Source of the DNA: Inia geoffrensis
Taxonomy: Eukaryota; Chordata; Mammalia; Artiodactyla; Iniidae
Length of the DNA: 64,000 nucleotides
Direction: 5' to 3'
Assembly: GCA_036417435.1 (NCBI GenBank)
Contig: CM070905.1
Location: 26,079,592-26,143,591, forward strand
Made by a program: the position numbers and the translations under genes
The notes under the pieces: model-generated
Told to the model about the DNA's origin: nothing
The model's input: only the letters and a program-made list of their open reading frames with translations
Databases searched by the model: none
Part shown: positions 1 through 11,990 of the stretch, in pieces
Layout: each line of letters opens with the position of its first letter
Position numbering within the stretch: position 1 is the first letter of the stretch

Positions 1-1124
1 CATTTAATTCCTATAACAATACTCTGAGGTACCATTTTATACGAGAAATAACTGAGATTTCAAGGTGTTAAATAATTCGCCCAAAGGTATACAGTTTGGG
101 AGATGAAGACAAGCTCACAGTCTCAACCTTCCTGCTGCCTTCATTCTCCTTAGGCCTGCACTCAACCCCACTCTTCCTACCCCAAACTGGGACCGTGTTT
201 ATTCCCCACAGAGAATGAGCCCCCAATTTCATCTTCACCCTCTTGATCATAAATTTTCAGAAGTGAATGTATTCCATAGGATAAACTCCACAGGTTAATT
301 TTAACTCTTCATTGCCTTTAAGGAAGCTAGTGGATCATCATTTAAAATACCATTTTTATTAAGCATAAATTCAGCCGTACTGTAAAAAAACTAATTTTGG
401 ATGTGAAAAGTAGTAACTATGAGTATTTTTTAAGTGGTCATTTGTATTACCCTAATGACTTACAACTTTGTAGTACTCTGTTATGGTACCCAATTACCTT
501 CTACATGCCAGGAGGAATTTAAAAAGGTTTCAAAATAAAATAAAGAGTCTTCACTGAGAAGAAATGAGGTGGGGGTGACAGCCAATGTATTTTTAAAAAA
601 GAGGAATCTTAGTTTACATCCGTATTCCAGGAAGATACAGCAAAGAATCACTTTATGATAAAATAGTCAAGAAGCTCAAAGAACCCCAAGGAGAAAACAC
701 AAGCCACACCAAGGCACATTATAATCAAAATGTGGAAAGCCATAATAAGGAAAATGTCATTATGAATGGGAAGATAGATAAGAATAATGACTTCTCATCT
801 GAAACAATGGGAACTGACAACTGTGGGAATTGAACCCACAGCCATTATCCTCTATGCTAATCAGTCCCAGACTAGTATCACTAAAATATCTAGATTTGTC
901 TTAAAGTAGCTGAATTCTCTTCTCATAGTTAAGAATTAAAGATAAAAACCTGAAATGGAATAAGTTGTGTAGGAGAGGGCTTGGAGATAGTGTTTCAATG
1001 GATTTGAGAAGTGGCATATTTTTCCATCAATTCTGTGTTTATATTTCATTATTTCTATAAGAGTCTAATAAGGTAGTACTATCATCTTGCCTTTAAAAAT
1101 GCTTTCCTGAAACCCATCGAAGAG
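1..1124. other. Non-genic AT-rich stretch
   Basis: I recognise no gene here. Open frames are short and unlike known proteins. The only structured item is the tRNA-like hairpin at 809-868. The stretch ends at the LTR fragment at 1125. Confidence 0.6.
809..868 (-). other. tRNA-like hairpin relic with A-box and B-box
   Basis: Read on the minus strand, this has a perfect 7-bp stem closing a 7-nt loop (positions 821-841), like a tRNA T-arm with loop TTCAATT. An outer stem joins 861-868 to 809-817 with one bulge. The minus strand also carries an A-box-like TAGCATAGAGG and a B-box-like GGTTCAATTCC. The two boxes are only about 12 nt apart, so there is no room for an anticodon arm. It is therefore not a functional tRNA; a tRNA pseudogene with an internal deletion or an old tRNA-derived SINE head are the likely readings. 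Confidence 0.35.
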
Positions 1125-1266
1125 TTCAGGTCTTTTGAGCATTAGCTGTCCCAGACTCCTTGTCTGGTGCCTTACAATAATCGCTGCACTTTCCTTCACC
1201 AAAACCCCGTGTCAGTAAATTGGCTTTACTGTAGCAGGCAAGCAGAACCAAGTTTGGTTTGGTAAC
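1125..1266 (+). mobile_element. ERVL-type LTR, 3' end fragment (LTR16-like)
   Basis: The segment reads like the end of an ERVL-class LTR. It has a CT-rich 'cccagactccttgtctgg' block, a degraded polyadenylation region (acaataatcgctgcac), a 'gtcagtaaattggcttt' block and a terminal 'agtttggtttggtaaca'. This order matches my memory of LTR16-group LTRs. No internal retroviral sequence follows, so it is a solo or truncated fossil. A frame of 84 codons on the opposite strand here is chance. Subfamily assignment is from memory only. Confidence 0.5.
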
Positions 1267-1399
1267 AATAAGGAAACTAAACCCAAGAGTGTAACAAAAT
1301 TTGCCAAGAAGATAAACAGAAAACATTGTTGAAGTTAGATATACTAAGCACAGAACATTCAGAAAATGAAGAATAGTCAAAGGAAATAATATTTAAAAT

Positions 1400-2479
1400 A
1401 CTCAGTTCTACCCCCTGAAGTAAATACCACTATTATTTATCTGTTTTCCTCCAAATTTCTTTAAAATATAGTAGAATTGAATTTATGTATCTGCAATATA
1501 ATGCAACTCTTAACATTTATAATATAAATCAGAGTTCATGCTATTCAAAGAATGTTTCTCACATAAATAGATTTTCCTTTAATTTTCTAACACAAATGTT
1601 TATCCATTTATAATCAAGCACATTGTTTAATGTTCAGTATAAAATTATACATTCATTCCAATAAGTAACTTTTGAAATTAAAAAAAATCTACATAGCTTA
1701 TAAATGGAAAACATGAATTCATACCCAAATCTTTTTGATTTCAGGCCCTGTGGTCATAATCATTATTCTCTACTTTCCTCTAACTAAATTGTACCTGGAA
1801 GATACTATTCATGATACTGAGATTAGCAGCAAATGAGACAATTATTACCAATAATGTAAATATCAGGGGTGGCCAAAAGTAAAGTGGAAGTAATTTATTT
1901 TTATTTTTGTAAAAATAGACTCATGTACATAAGTCCTCTTATTTTTTAAACATTCTTTTTTCCTCTATCTTGGTTACTACTTCCAAGAAAAAAGGACACT
2001 GTTACCTCTGGAGAATTCAGGAACTTTGCTTTTTAAGCTATCAATATAGAAATTTTGTCAAGTTGAAATTGGCTACTTAATAACTGAACAAAGAGCAAAA
2101 AGTATTCATTCTTCTCTATTTTCTCTTTCTTTGAACACAGATTTTCCAGTAAATCAGCTAGCACCAATGCTGGTTAACAGAAATATAAATGATTGAGATG
2201 AAATCATAACCTTTCCAAAGGAAAAGGGACAAATTGTACTTTGATGTTTGACTTTCTCCTATCAGAAAAAAAAAAAGTCTTTTAAGATTTTACAAATGTG
2301 AAGATGGATTTCCTAGAATGAGATTTGCTCCAATTTTAAAATGCATATGGTGCATTTTCAAAATTATTTCCATTGGTTTTTTTCTTGCATGCTTTTGAGG
2401 TGGATAACTTGTTCTAACTTTGTTGGCATATACTCAAATTCACATGCAGAATTTCTTTTGTGAAGTCATCCAGAGGATA
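1400..2479. other. Non-genic AT-rich stretch
   Basis: Long A/T runs and no frame longer than a few dozen codons. I see no repeat family or gene here. Confidence 0.5.
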
Positions 2480-2640
2480 TAGGCTAGAACAATGTGCTCA
2501 ACTGAACAATATTATCTCCACTTCACAGGTGACAGAACTGAGACAGAAAAGTAAAATGACGTGTTCAATGACACCGAATGAGTCACTGGAAAAATCAGAA
2601 TTACAATTCACTGTCCATGATTTCTAGGACGGCGTGTTGG
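2480..2640 (-). mobile_element. MIR SINE, diverged
   Basis: The order 'attatctccacttcacagg', 'acagaactgaga', 'gtcactgg' follows the reverse complement of the MIR 3' half (tattatctccattttacagatgaggaaactgaggc and on). Divergence is high, as expected for this ancient tRNA-derived SINE. The tRNA-like head is not recognisable. Confidence 0.55.
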
Positions 2641-3010
2641 CAGAGCTTCTCCCATGTTTCACTAGAGGTTTTGTTAGCTTTGCAAACTCCAAAACAAACA
2701 TGAATCTACTTATAACATTGGTGTGGAAATAAGACAAACCTCTACTTAGGAATAAACATGATACATAAATTTTTATCATGGTAGAAATAGATTTAAATGC
2801 AACATGTGATCTATGGTGTATCCAATTTGGGTAAAAGTAAAGTGTACTATAAGTAGAAGTATATCTATATTATACCTTCACGTTTTCATGTAATTAAAGC
2901 AGATCCTATTTAGTTTGGCCCATACTTATGCTCAATGTTGAAAATTTCATATGATTCCAACTTATATATGAATAGAAATACAATCATATAAATAGTTTAT
3001 TTTCTCCTGA

Positions 3011-3088
3011 AAATAAAGTCTTAAATTCAGAGCTTCAGCACTAATTCCCAAATAAAGTCTTAAATTCAGAGCTTCAGCACTAATTCCC
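3011..3088. repeat. Perfect 39-bp tandem duplication
   Basis: Positions 3011-3049 and 3050-3088 are identical 39-bp copies, joined without spacer, each starting 'aaataaagtcttaaattc'. There is no third copy. Zero mismatches in an otherwise old, diverged background implies a recent duplication or a local assembly artefact. Confidence 0.95.
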
Positions 3089-3207
3089 AAACTTGGTTCC
3101 CAAAACACTAATGACTATGTATCTCATTTATATGAACATCTCATAGTCTGAGCTTAAGACAGTGAAGGGAGAGTTCAAATCCCTGTAAAAGACTACTGCC
3201 CTAAAAC

Positions 3208-3535
3208 AGTGGTTCTCAGAATGATTCCCAGACCCCTGGGAGTTCTGGAGTCATTTCACTGGGTCAAATGTGGTCAAAGCTATTTTCATACTACTACTAA
3301 GATATTTATGCAATTTTTACTCTCATTCTCTCATGAATGTCTCTAGAGGCTGTATCACATTTGATAACATTATTGCTTTGATGGCTAATGTAATAAGTGC
3401 TTCTGAAATCTCATGCCTTAATTTTGTTTCCCTTTTTAATTTCTAATATAACTACTGATAGATGCTGCTACACAAACAAAACCTCCTTGAAGTACTTGAT
3501 AATTTTGAGACTAAAAAGGAGACCAAAAGCTTTCC
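3208..3535 (+). mobile_element. hAT-Charlie-type DNA transposon relic
   Basis: It opens with the hAT-type terminal motif 'cagtggttctcagaatg'. Internal blocks resemble a common mammalian Charlie-group MITE: 'ggtcaaagctattttcata', 'ctcattctctcatgaatg', and near the end 'gaccaaaagctt'. The expected right terminal repeat (ending gagaaccactg) is lost, so the element is truncated or decayed. Non-autonomous, no transposase frame. Confidence 0.55.
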
Positions 3536-3967
3536 ATTACAGAAGATGACTTCCTAATTTTAAAAGAGGGAACAGCTCCCTGGTGGCCACTTTTGAGGTG
3601 TAGCTTTGAGAAATCTTCCAGAAAGTTCCTTTAGGTTTATATAGGCTTTCAAATAATTCTGTAAGCCATTTAATAACCTGAAATTTCTCTATAAACTAGC
3701 CACAATGTGCATGTTTGTCTTCATCTGAACTCAGACTAATAAGTCATGTCTTTTCAGTCAAGAGAAAAAGATATTTCCATGGCCGAAAGGACTAAAATTC
3801 ATTAAGAAAGCATTGTGTTCAGTGAATAGTGGAAAATCTAGTCTAACTAACACCTAGCAAACATGGCTAGAATTGACAGGAAATGGTCTAGAAATGCGGG
3901 TCAGGTGTGGAATGTGCAAGGCCTTCAATGTCAAGTTGAATAATTTACACATTATCCTTTGGGGCAT

Positions 3968-4095
3968 GTGTTGTTATACCTGCCTAGAAGTTTTATAAAA
4001 TACAGATTCCCATGCCTCACTCCAGACATGTTTAATCATATAAATCTGTATTTCATCAAAGCTTCTCAGACATTTATTAGCTAGGTTTTTGAACT
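3968..4095 (+). mobile_element. MER5-like hAT MITE fragment
   Basis: The order 'agattcccatgcctcactcc', 'atctgtatttcatcaaagc' and 'tttttgaac' follows the MER5A pattern (ttctcaggccccaccccag, aatctgtattttaacaagc, gtttgagaac). The terminal repeats are eroded. Confidence 0.45.
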
Positions 4096-5429
4096 AGACT
4101 TAATGAAAAAATGGTTGCGAGCAGGAAATTGAAGTGATCAGATATGTGTATTGGAAAGAAATTTCTAATTTTGCCACTGGTAATTGATTGTGAGACAGAA
4201 TAAGAGGAAACAGGGAAAATAAGACTCAATAATACAGTCAAGAGATTATAAAACAGTAACAGTGGGGGAAAGATAAATGATTATCAATACAAGAAGCATT
4301 TTACATGACCCTCTTTTTCGTGCATGTCTCACTAACCTAGAATATAGTTTCCCTGTATATACCATCTGTAATATATTATTTCAAAAGTGCTCTCTTATCC
4401 CAGTTTTGACAACATATCTAAAAACTCTCAATTCCCCTTTACAGAAGTTTGCTAAATGCACATCCCAACCATTTTATCAGGATCTAACAAATCCTGGGTT
4501 ACAACACTCATTCCCAACTTCCAGAGGTCTCAATGCCAAACATCTAAGAACATCCCACTCTTCTTTGGGTCTGTGGAATCATTCAAAATAGCCAATCCAC
4601 AAGAAGCCCTCCAAATCTAGTTAACCCTACCTTACTTGCCATACATAAGCCACTTCCTACAGTTCCAGCAAGTGCTCACCACCCTCTTCCCAGGTATAAC
4701 CCCTTGTGTGGCTCTGCCTGGGAGTCTTCTCTTATTCAAACCTATAGGCGACAGTCTTTTTCATTTATTCAAGTAGGCATTGTGCTGTGATCCACCATCA
4801 TGAGAATCTAACAAATGTTTTTATTCTTATACATTGTGATCACAGATGAAGCAAAGTATAAAGATCACTGCTCATCACACAGTATGTGCAGAAATTTTTT
4901 TTTTTTTTGATGAATGGAAAATTGAGAGAACCTGTAAAATGGGGAATTATCTTTTCTCTAGGGTTTAGTATTGTTATACATATTAGAGATAAGGCAAATA
5001 CTGTATTTGGCACATGACAGGCTACTGAAACATGTTAGGGATTATTCCTACGAATAAAAGGGTTTAAAACAAAAATGAAATAGCTGACCTAATAGTTTGG
5101 TTTCACAATGAATGACTAATAAAATCTTTGTGGGCTGGATAAAGCCCTTGGCTTGCCAAAATGTAAAGATAACTCCTCTCAACATAGTGTTTATAGAATT
5201 AGAAAAAAATGGAGAATAGAAGCTAAGAACAGAAACCCCAAATAATTTCTGAAATTTCAAATTATCAGGGGAAGGAATGGCATGTTTAAACTGAAAAAAA
5301 AAGTATTACTTCTGAGTTCTCCAAGATCATACATGTTCAAAATGATAACATCAAATAAGTATGTACATAAATAATTACACATCTATGTTTACTATACCCA
5401 TAAATGTTTATTTGGGGAGTATTTCTACA
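4096..5429. other. Unassigned stretch, possible LTR remnant inside
   Basis: No gene is supported. The part at about 4330-4790 is C-rich with stop-poor frames. It has an LTR-like look near its end (tataaccccttgtg followed by a degraded polyadenylation region), but I could not match it to a family. A 104-codon plus-strand frame at 4277-4591 has no recognisable protein character. Confidence 0.4.
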
Positions 5430-5835
5430 TAGGCAAACACGTCATCCGCAAAAATTTTCTCTTTATTGTCTTATTGCACTAGCTAAGACTTCTAGGATGA
5501 TGCTGAGTAGGAGTAGTGACAGAGGATATCCCTATTTTCATTCTTAGGGAGAGATAATCCAGTATCTCACCATTAAGCATGGTAAAAACTATAGGTTTTT
5601 TTGCAGATATTTTTTATCCAGATAAGGCAGTTTCTTCTATTCCTGGTTTTCTGAGAGCTTGTATCATTAATGGGTGTTGAATTTTGTCAAATGTTTTTTC
5701 TCCATCAATTTAATATGCTTATGTCACTTTTCCTCTTTATTCTGCTGATATGGATTACACTAAATCATTTTCGAAATTGAATCAGCCTTGCATACTTCAA
5801 ACAAATCCCACTTTATTATGCTATATAACTTTTTT
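5430..5835 (-). mobile_element. Old L1 ORF2 reverse-transcriptase fragment
   Basis: On the minus strand this follows the L1 ORF2 reverse-transcriptase region. The plus strand shows the antisense landmarks in order: 'gtgttgaattttgtcaaatg', 'cttttcctctttattctgc', 'gaatcagccttgcata' and 'acaaatcccactttatta'. It has many substitutions and small indels and no open frame, so it is dead and old compared with the L1 at 17.3 kb. The order and orientation make the L1 identity secure; the subfamily is not. Confidence 0.85.
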
Positions 5836-5974
5836 ACATTTTTAAATTTTATTTGTTTTGCTCTTATGCAAAATTGATTTATTCTGTAATAGTAAATAAC
5901 CGATAGAATTATACTTATGTTGCTATTATAAATAGTATATGATATTAAACAATTATTTTTAACTAATGCTGTCC

Positions 5975-6060
5975 TGCAAATGAAATCGGCTTTTGACTTT
6001 TGTGTACTGATTCTATATCCAGCCAAACTGCTAAGCTACCTAAAAATGGTGCTTTTCCTT
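5975..6060 (-). mobile_element. Second old L1 ORF2 scrap
   Basis: The block 'tgtgtactgattctatatcc' followed by 'agccaaactgctaagct' matches the antisense of the L1 ORF2 segment just downstream of the reverse-transcriptase active site. In a collinear L1 it should lie at lower coordinates than the fragment at 5430-5835, yet it lies higher. It is therefore a separate L1 piece or the product of rearrangement. Confidence 0.55.
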
Positions 6061-8411
6061 GTATTTGAGCACTTCACCTGTGAAAAATGATTGTATTACA
6101 AATTTCTTTTCTAATCCTTTTAACTCTTATTTTTTGTTTTAATTTTACTGCACTGTATAAAATACATTTTATGGTCACTATGTTGATCAGAATAATGGCA
6201 TATTTATCTTGTTCTTAATTACAAAGAAATGGGTTCCACTAACTAAAGTCTCTGATGATTTTTTTTCTCTTGACTTCTGTTATTACATAAATATCATGAA
6301 TATAAGGTAGATTGAACAATTAAGGCCCAAACTATGATAAATGTACAGTAGTACTTTAAGGAAAAAAACAATTTAACTAAAGGTACACAAGATTACTACT
6401 GAGGAAAGTTCAAAACTTTATTAAAGTCATTACAGAAGATCTGCCTTATCTCTGTATGCTTTTGATGACCTAAGCACTGGCTCATATTTGGCTAAATTAA
6501 ACCTCTGGGAATTCTGAAGGAAATGGATAAAGGACGAGAAATCTAGAACAAATTTTTATCTGTATCTTCCAGGCACCAAAGGACAATACCAACCTTGAAT
6601 CACATTAACTTTTGGGGCTGGATTTTTTTCTTTCAAGAGAATAAACCAGCTAAATCAGCAAGAATAGTTCATTGATTAGAAATTCTCAGAGGATTCTGTT
6701 ATTGCTTTCAATGAGCAGGTCAAGAGACACATTTCTTCATTTGAGACCTTTGCAGGAAGGCAGATTCTCCCACACATATTCTCTCAATAAGAGAGTGCAG
6801 CATCCTTGAGTGTCTCATATATGAGAAAGTGCTTTTTTACAGCCCAAAGCTGCTTAGGTGTAAAGCTGATATTCCAATTCTCAGTGGTTATTATTCTCAC
6901 AAAGGGTGATTTAGGATGTCTCTCTGTTCTCTGACTGATTTACCAATGTTCTCCTTGCATCTATGTTCAAAATAAATGTTTATTGAACTCTATGTATAGA
7001 CTATACCAGGTAAACTGGAATGAAACACAGATACCAACTATACTATAGTTTATAATGTATTTAGTGTTATGCATTAGTTATGTCTAAAGAAATACTACAA
7101 AGTCATATATCAAAAGATGCATATTGAAAATAAATGTATCTAACAGCTTACGCCAACACCACAGGGAAAAAAGTGAAGGTATAGTCAAGGTGGAATGAAA
7201 TTAATTAGGTAAAACTATCTCTCGAACTTTGTTTTTAAAAAGGCAATGAATATAGACGGCTTTTAAAAATACGTATATTATTTTCTAGGATCCTCACCTA
7301 TCATGTGCTTGTTAAAATGCTATTTTCCCAATACCTCCAGCTTGTGTAATGATGCCTGGCTGCTCACAGAAGAGAGTCTGCTCATTCCACTGCTTTCTTA
7401 ATATACCTTGCTATATATGTTTTACCATTTTATCTCATTTGTTGGGCCCTGTGATTATTTACTTCTGAAATTACTTCAAACATATGAACAAAAAAAGATT
7501 GATTTAAAACATGGAATTTGGCAAGTGATTATACATAATGTGCTCTAATTACTTGCAGTGGAGCTTTTACCCTATGAATTTTTCATAAGAATAAAAAGTG
7601 TATGGTAAGTAATTAATTGATGATTTTTCTTTCATTTAAATAGTGAATACGTCTGTAACTTATAGATTAAGACAATTGTTCTGATGAGCTGAAATTATGT
7701 TTTTTTCAAATGTTATGTAAACACATCATTAAAGCTATTAGGATCTCCTAAGTAAATCATGGGAATTTCTTTCAAACTACTATAATTATTTTTACCAATG
7801 GGCTGTTAAAAATCCTGAGGTTGGAAACTCTCTCCTCTATATGCACATCTTATAAACTTGCCCCCAAATATATTTTTAAGAATAATACAGGATTGTAAGC
7901 ACTAACCCACTGAAATCAAGTTTCTCTTTGGTCCAGAACTAGACTTCATATTTTTTCAATCTCATACATTAAAGAGACTTTAAATACATTTCAATTACTT
8001 TCAAGGAAATTTTTGACAACTTACTGTTCTAGGAGAGGTATCAAATGGGAAAGAACTAAAGGAGAAGAAAAGGGAGGAAGAAGGGGATGCGGAAGAGAGA
8101 CATCAGGAGGAAAAAACTGTAGTGACCCGCAAGATATGCTAAATTCTTAACAGCGGGTACTAATACTTTTTAACAATATAATTACCAATTATGATACCTT
8201 TCTCAAAATAAATGCTGCCATTTTTTACTTTGAAACAGCTTACGACTTTTAGGGATAACTCACTTCATTTAGAGCCTGATATACTAAACAAGTCAGGGGC
8301 TGAAGTCCACATACACCTTCACTTATAAGCTGTATTAGCATTAGAGGAAGTTTAAATTACAAATACTATGATTAAATAAATATCTAGCTGTTAACTGTTC
8401 CAGTAAGCTCT
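6061..8411. other. Unassigned non-genic stretch
   Basis: No gene and no confident repeat. About 6968-7030 faintly resembles an L2/MIR 3' tail on the minus strand (aaataaatgtttattgaac). A purine-rich patch lies at 8040-8100. Confidence 0.45.
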
Positions 8412-8570
8412 AGTCTCCTAGGGATGTCACAACAAATTACCACAAACTGGATGGCTTAAAACAACAGAGGCTGATCCTGTCCTGCCTCCGGAGGCCTCCT
8501 CCAAGTCTGAAACGGACGTGCCGGCAAGGCCATGCTCCCTCTGAAGGATCTGGGAGGGAATAAAGGGGTT
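8412..8570 (-). mobile_element. MLT1-type (ERVL-MaLR) LTR, 3' part
   Basis: The plus strand shows the antisense LTR pattern 'acaacaaattaccacaaact', 'ggatggcttaaaacaacag', 'ggcctcctccaagtctgaaa' and 'ccggcaaggccatgctccct'. This is the 3' half of an MLT1-like LTR reading on the minus strand. Beyond about 8570 the match fades; 8570-8780 is GC-richer but unassigned. Confidence 0.6.
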
Positions 8571-8779
8571 CCTGATCTAAAGCAAGTTCACAAATAAGCA
8601 GGACAATTTCCAATAGGTTTCAAGGCCTGAATGTAATGCTCTATGGCTTTATCTGCCACTTGGGCCTGTGGAGGTCCTGGAGGTCCTGCCTTTGGGCTGC
8701 ATTTGCCCCAGAGTGGCCTCTGAGTCTGCATCTGTGACACCTGCTATTACCTATCTACTGACATGAATAATAAATGAAT

Positions 8780-9771
8780 AAATGGTGGGTGTGATGTGGA
8801 ACCGATTTTAATCACAAAATTGGCAATTACCAAAAAAAAATCCTTCTAATTTCAAGCTAATAGAATGTTCTTGAGAATACTTAAAAGAACACGTGACTTT
8901 CTTTGATAAACATAGCATATATTAAGTAGAGAGGATAAAACAAAAGTACAAAGGGTCAATAAAATCTGTATAATGAATAAATTTAAACACAAAAGAAGAG
9001 AAACTAAATAGAAGTTGAAATTCACTGTAAGTTCCAGTAAGACTATTAGGGAAGTGATATAGTGGGAACATGAGATTATTTAAAAGTAGAACCAATTGAG
9101 AGAAAGACACCATAGAAAGGAAAGGAGCAGTTTATCTAAAAGAGTAAAAGAGTGAATTCAGTACAGAGGTAGAAGGTGATTGGATAGGGTAGCTGCTAAG
9201 TTTTGGGGAGAGTGAATTGGCTGGGGAGGAACAATAGGAAGTTAATGGAAACTTGCAGGAGAGAAATACGAAATAAGTGAGCTGAAGGAATCAGATGAGG
9301 AAAGACCCCTCGAGTCACTGTTATTATTTACCTTGCTATCAGTATAAAGTGTTTTGAGCTGCAGCCCCCAAGGAGATTCCTATGACCAAAATGGCCATTC
9401 CTATGACCTGCCCTGTCAAAACTAGCCAGCTATAGAGTATGAAAAACTGTTAAGTCTGTTTCCATAAGTTTGTCTGTGACACGGACTTATTAAATCAAAG
9501 CCCATAATGACACATTAATCCATTTTATATTGAAAATAAAGTGTACCTGCAATCATCCAGGCCATTATTGCAGTTGACAATTACTGGATTAAATGCCCTA
9601 TGTTCAACAAGACTTATCTGTAATACTCAACCATTTTACTCAGTCCAGCACTGTCTGTTACTGTAATTAGAGCCTGGTTTGGATATGTCCCAAACACAAT
9701 TTAGGTTAGCCTTAGTTGAGTTACCCTTTCCATCCCTGGAATTCCATATTTAAAAGAAATTGGAATTAGTA
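8780..9771. other. Unassigned stretch; candidate conserved element 9310-9720
   Basis: No coding signal and no repeat family recognised. The part at 9310-9720 has complex, non-repetitive sequence rich in ATTA-type homeodomain-like cores, unlike the flanking repeats. I cannot measure conservation from one sequence. Confidence 0.35.
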
Positions 9772-10146
9772 TGTGTATTAGTCCACTTGGGCTGTCATAA
9801 CAGAATTCCACAGGCTTACACAACACAAATTTACTTTTTCACAGTTCTCAAGGCTGGATGTCCCAGATCAAGATGCCAACAGAGTTGGTTCCTGGTGAGA
9901 CTTCTCTTCCTGGCTTGCAGATACCTGCCTTCTTGTTGTGTCTCCACATGGCCTTTCTTCTGTTTGCATGCACTCCTGGTATCTCTCCTTATAAGGCCAC
10001 CAGGACTCCTGGATTAGGGGCCCACCCTTCTGACCTCATTTAACCTTAACTGCCTCTTTAAAGGCCTCATCTCCAAATAGTCTTATTGTGGGTTAGAGCT
10101 TCAACATATTAATTGGGGGAGGGGGGACACATTTCAGTCAATAACA
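9772..10146 (-). mobile_element. MLT1 (ERVL-MaLR) solo LTR
   Basis: A complete-looking LTR on the minus strand. On the plus strand it begins 'tgtgtattagtccacttggg', passes 'gctgtcataacagaattcc', 'ttctcaaggctggatgtccc', 'cttataaggccaccagga' and 'cctcatctccaaatag', and ends 'ttcagtcaataaca'. These are the antisense hallmarks of MLT1 LTRs, and the length of about 375 bp fits. The ends fit the TG...CA rule on the minus strand. No internal retroviral sequence flanks it. A clear 5-bp target duplication could not be seen. Frames on the plus strand (85 and 61 codons) are chance. Confidence 0.85.
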
Positions 10147-11531
10147 CCATAAACAGCACAAAATGAAAGATAGTGAATTTTGATGCTAAAGACACATGTC
10201 TGTTTATTTGTGATGATAAAGTTCTTTACACTAGCAGCAAAATTACTCTCTTGCTGGCAGTCAGTATTAACAACAGATTTTTTCCCCCAGCAAATGGATC
10301 CATTTCTTCTAAAGCCTTCCTGTAGGTCTGTAGATTGTTAAGCAAACCTCCCTCTGTTGTAAACATTATGCAAGAAAAATTCCATGCTAAATGAAATTAC
10401 ACTCTGGCTGCAAAAAGTGCCATCATCATAAAGATCTAAGAAATCTGAGCATTTCAGCATATAAGGCAATTTCAGTAGGCTCACTCTTCTTTCTTATACT
10501 TGAGCTGATAATTCTTTTAACCTCTTGCAAAGATGTCCATTTCATTACAGCATGGAATTATGTGTGATATGTTGGCATCATAATTCATGATAACAAACAT
10601 AGCAGAGTGAACTTTCTGTAATATTTGGAGTCCTTTACCATAATTCTTCCTTTAATTTCTGGAGTTGGGAGGCACTTTGCCTGTGCAGACATAACTATGC
10701 AAATGACATGGCTTGGCTTCAATGGGGTTTTTCGAATGTTTGCCCAAGTGGAATTTAGGTCTGAGGCATCCGAGGTATAATCAAATTTGAATGTGGATTC
10801 CTGGAAGGGGGATGTCAGAAAGTCCAACAGTATCTGTGGTATAAACAGTTTTTGAAGCAGCAGGAGAAAAGAGCTGAACTGCCTGAAGGCTCACTGAAAG
10901 CTTTACATATTTCCATTTTCAGAAGGATATCCTGAAACTAAAGCTATCATCAATATATTAAAATGATCACATTTTCCTTCTTTTTCCCTACTTTCTTAAT
11001 CTGCACCAGAGAAACAATAATAAGTACTTCTTAGAGCCATGGAGCTTATGGGGAAATCTGTTGGGACCTTATTTTTTAGAGCATCTAACTATTGTTTCCC
11101 TGGAATAAAATATGCAAAAATCATTCTGCAGGGTAAAATATTAAGGATTCACATATATTATCTTACCAGTGCTGGGTTGCTCACTATAATATCCTCTAAA
11201 ATGTACCTATTATGTCTAATTTAAATTCTGCAACTTTCCTCTCTATTAGATCAATATCACTGGGTGCAGAAACCTGTGGATAGCAGGAGTTACAAATCCT
11301 TTCTCCTTCAGACAGACTGGGATCTCAGTATATTTCAGGTCTCCAGTTCTCCTGAACATAGCTATGGGAAAGTTTTGGACTGTCTTCTTGCACAAGGAAA
11401 CAATATTTACTTTACTCTTCTAAGAAGAGAAGACACCTATTTGAGGTTCCTAATGATCTGTATAAGCCACAGAAAAAGTCTCTCATGACTTGCAAAACAA
11501 CACTGACTAAATCTCCATATGTATTGCAGTT

Positions 11532-11561
11532 TTGATATCAGAACACAAGTTCTGATATCAA
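11532..11561. repeat. 13-bp perfect inverted repeat
   Basis: Arms 11532-11544 and 11549-11561 are exact reverse complements (ttgatatcagaac / gttctgatatcaa) around a 4-nt loop (acaa). It would form a small cruciform or RNA hairpin. No promoter or terminator role is implied in this context. Confidence 0.95.
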
Positions 11562-11849
11562 GATTTAATGACCTGTTCCCTTACACCATGAAAAGGGCAT
11601 GGGACAGGTAAGGGGACTAAGGGAGTTTCTGTTTTACACTTACATCCTTATTATCCTGAATGAGATTTAATAATGTTTGAGTATTTGGACGTCCCATAAC
11701 TGGGCATGTTCAGATTAAAGACGTTTGGGTCTTTATATGCCTTAGACACTAGATTACAATATGGAATTAGGGCTTTGGAGCCACCATAAGTTGGAATGAC
11801 ATTTTATGGAAGAAAATTTTGGTGACAAAATCAGGTGATAAAGTTTAGT

Positions 11850-11990
11850 TAATTGATTGATCGATTCATATAGTTATTTATTCACAATAATTACTCAGTA
11901 TCTCTACATGCTAGGCAGAATTCTAGATACTGGAGACACAGGATAAAACAAAGTCCTGCCCTCACGTGCGATGGGAAAATATAATTTAAA
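11850..11990 (-). mobile_element. L2 3'-end fragment
   Basis: The plus strand shows 'atagttatttattcacaata', 'ctctacatgctaggcag', 'aattctagatactggag' and 'aaagtcctgccctcacgtg', the antisense of the L2 3' end. The terminal ATTGA-like repeats are partly kept (ttgattgatcgattc). Confidence 0.6.

Noticed and set aside
1126..1380. 84-codon hydrophobic minus-strand frame
   Set aside because: Overlaps an LTR fragment in antisense and has no family resemblance.
4277..4591. 104-codon plus-strand frame
   Set aside because: No domain, no splice or promoter context, AT-rich codon use.
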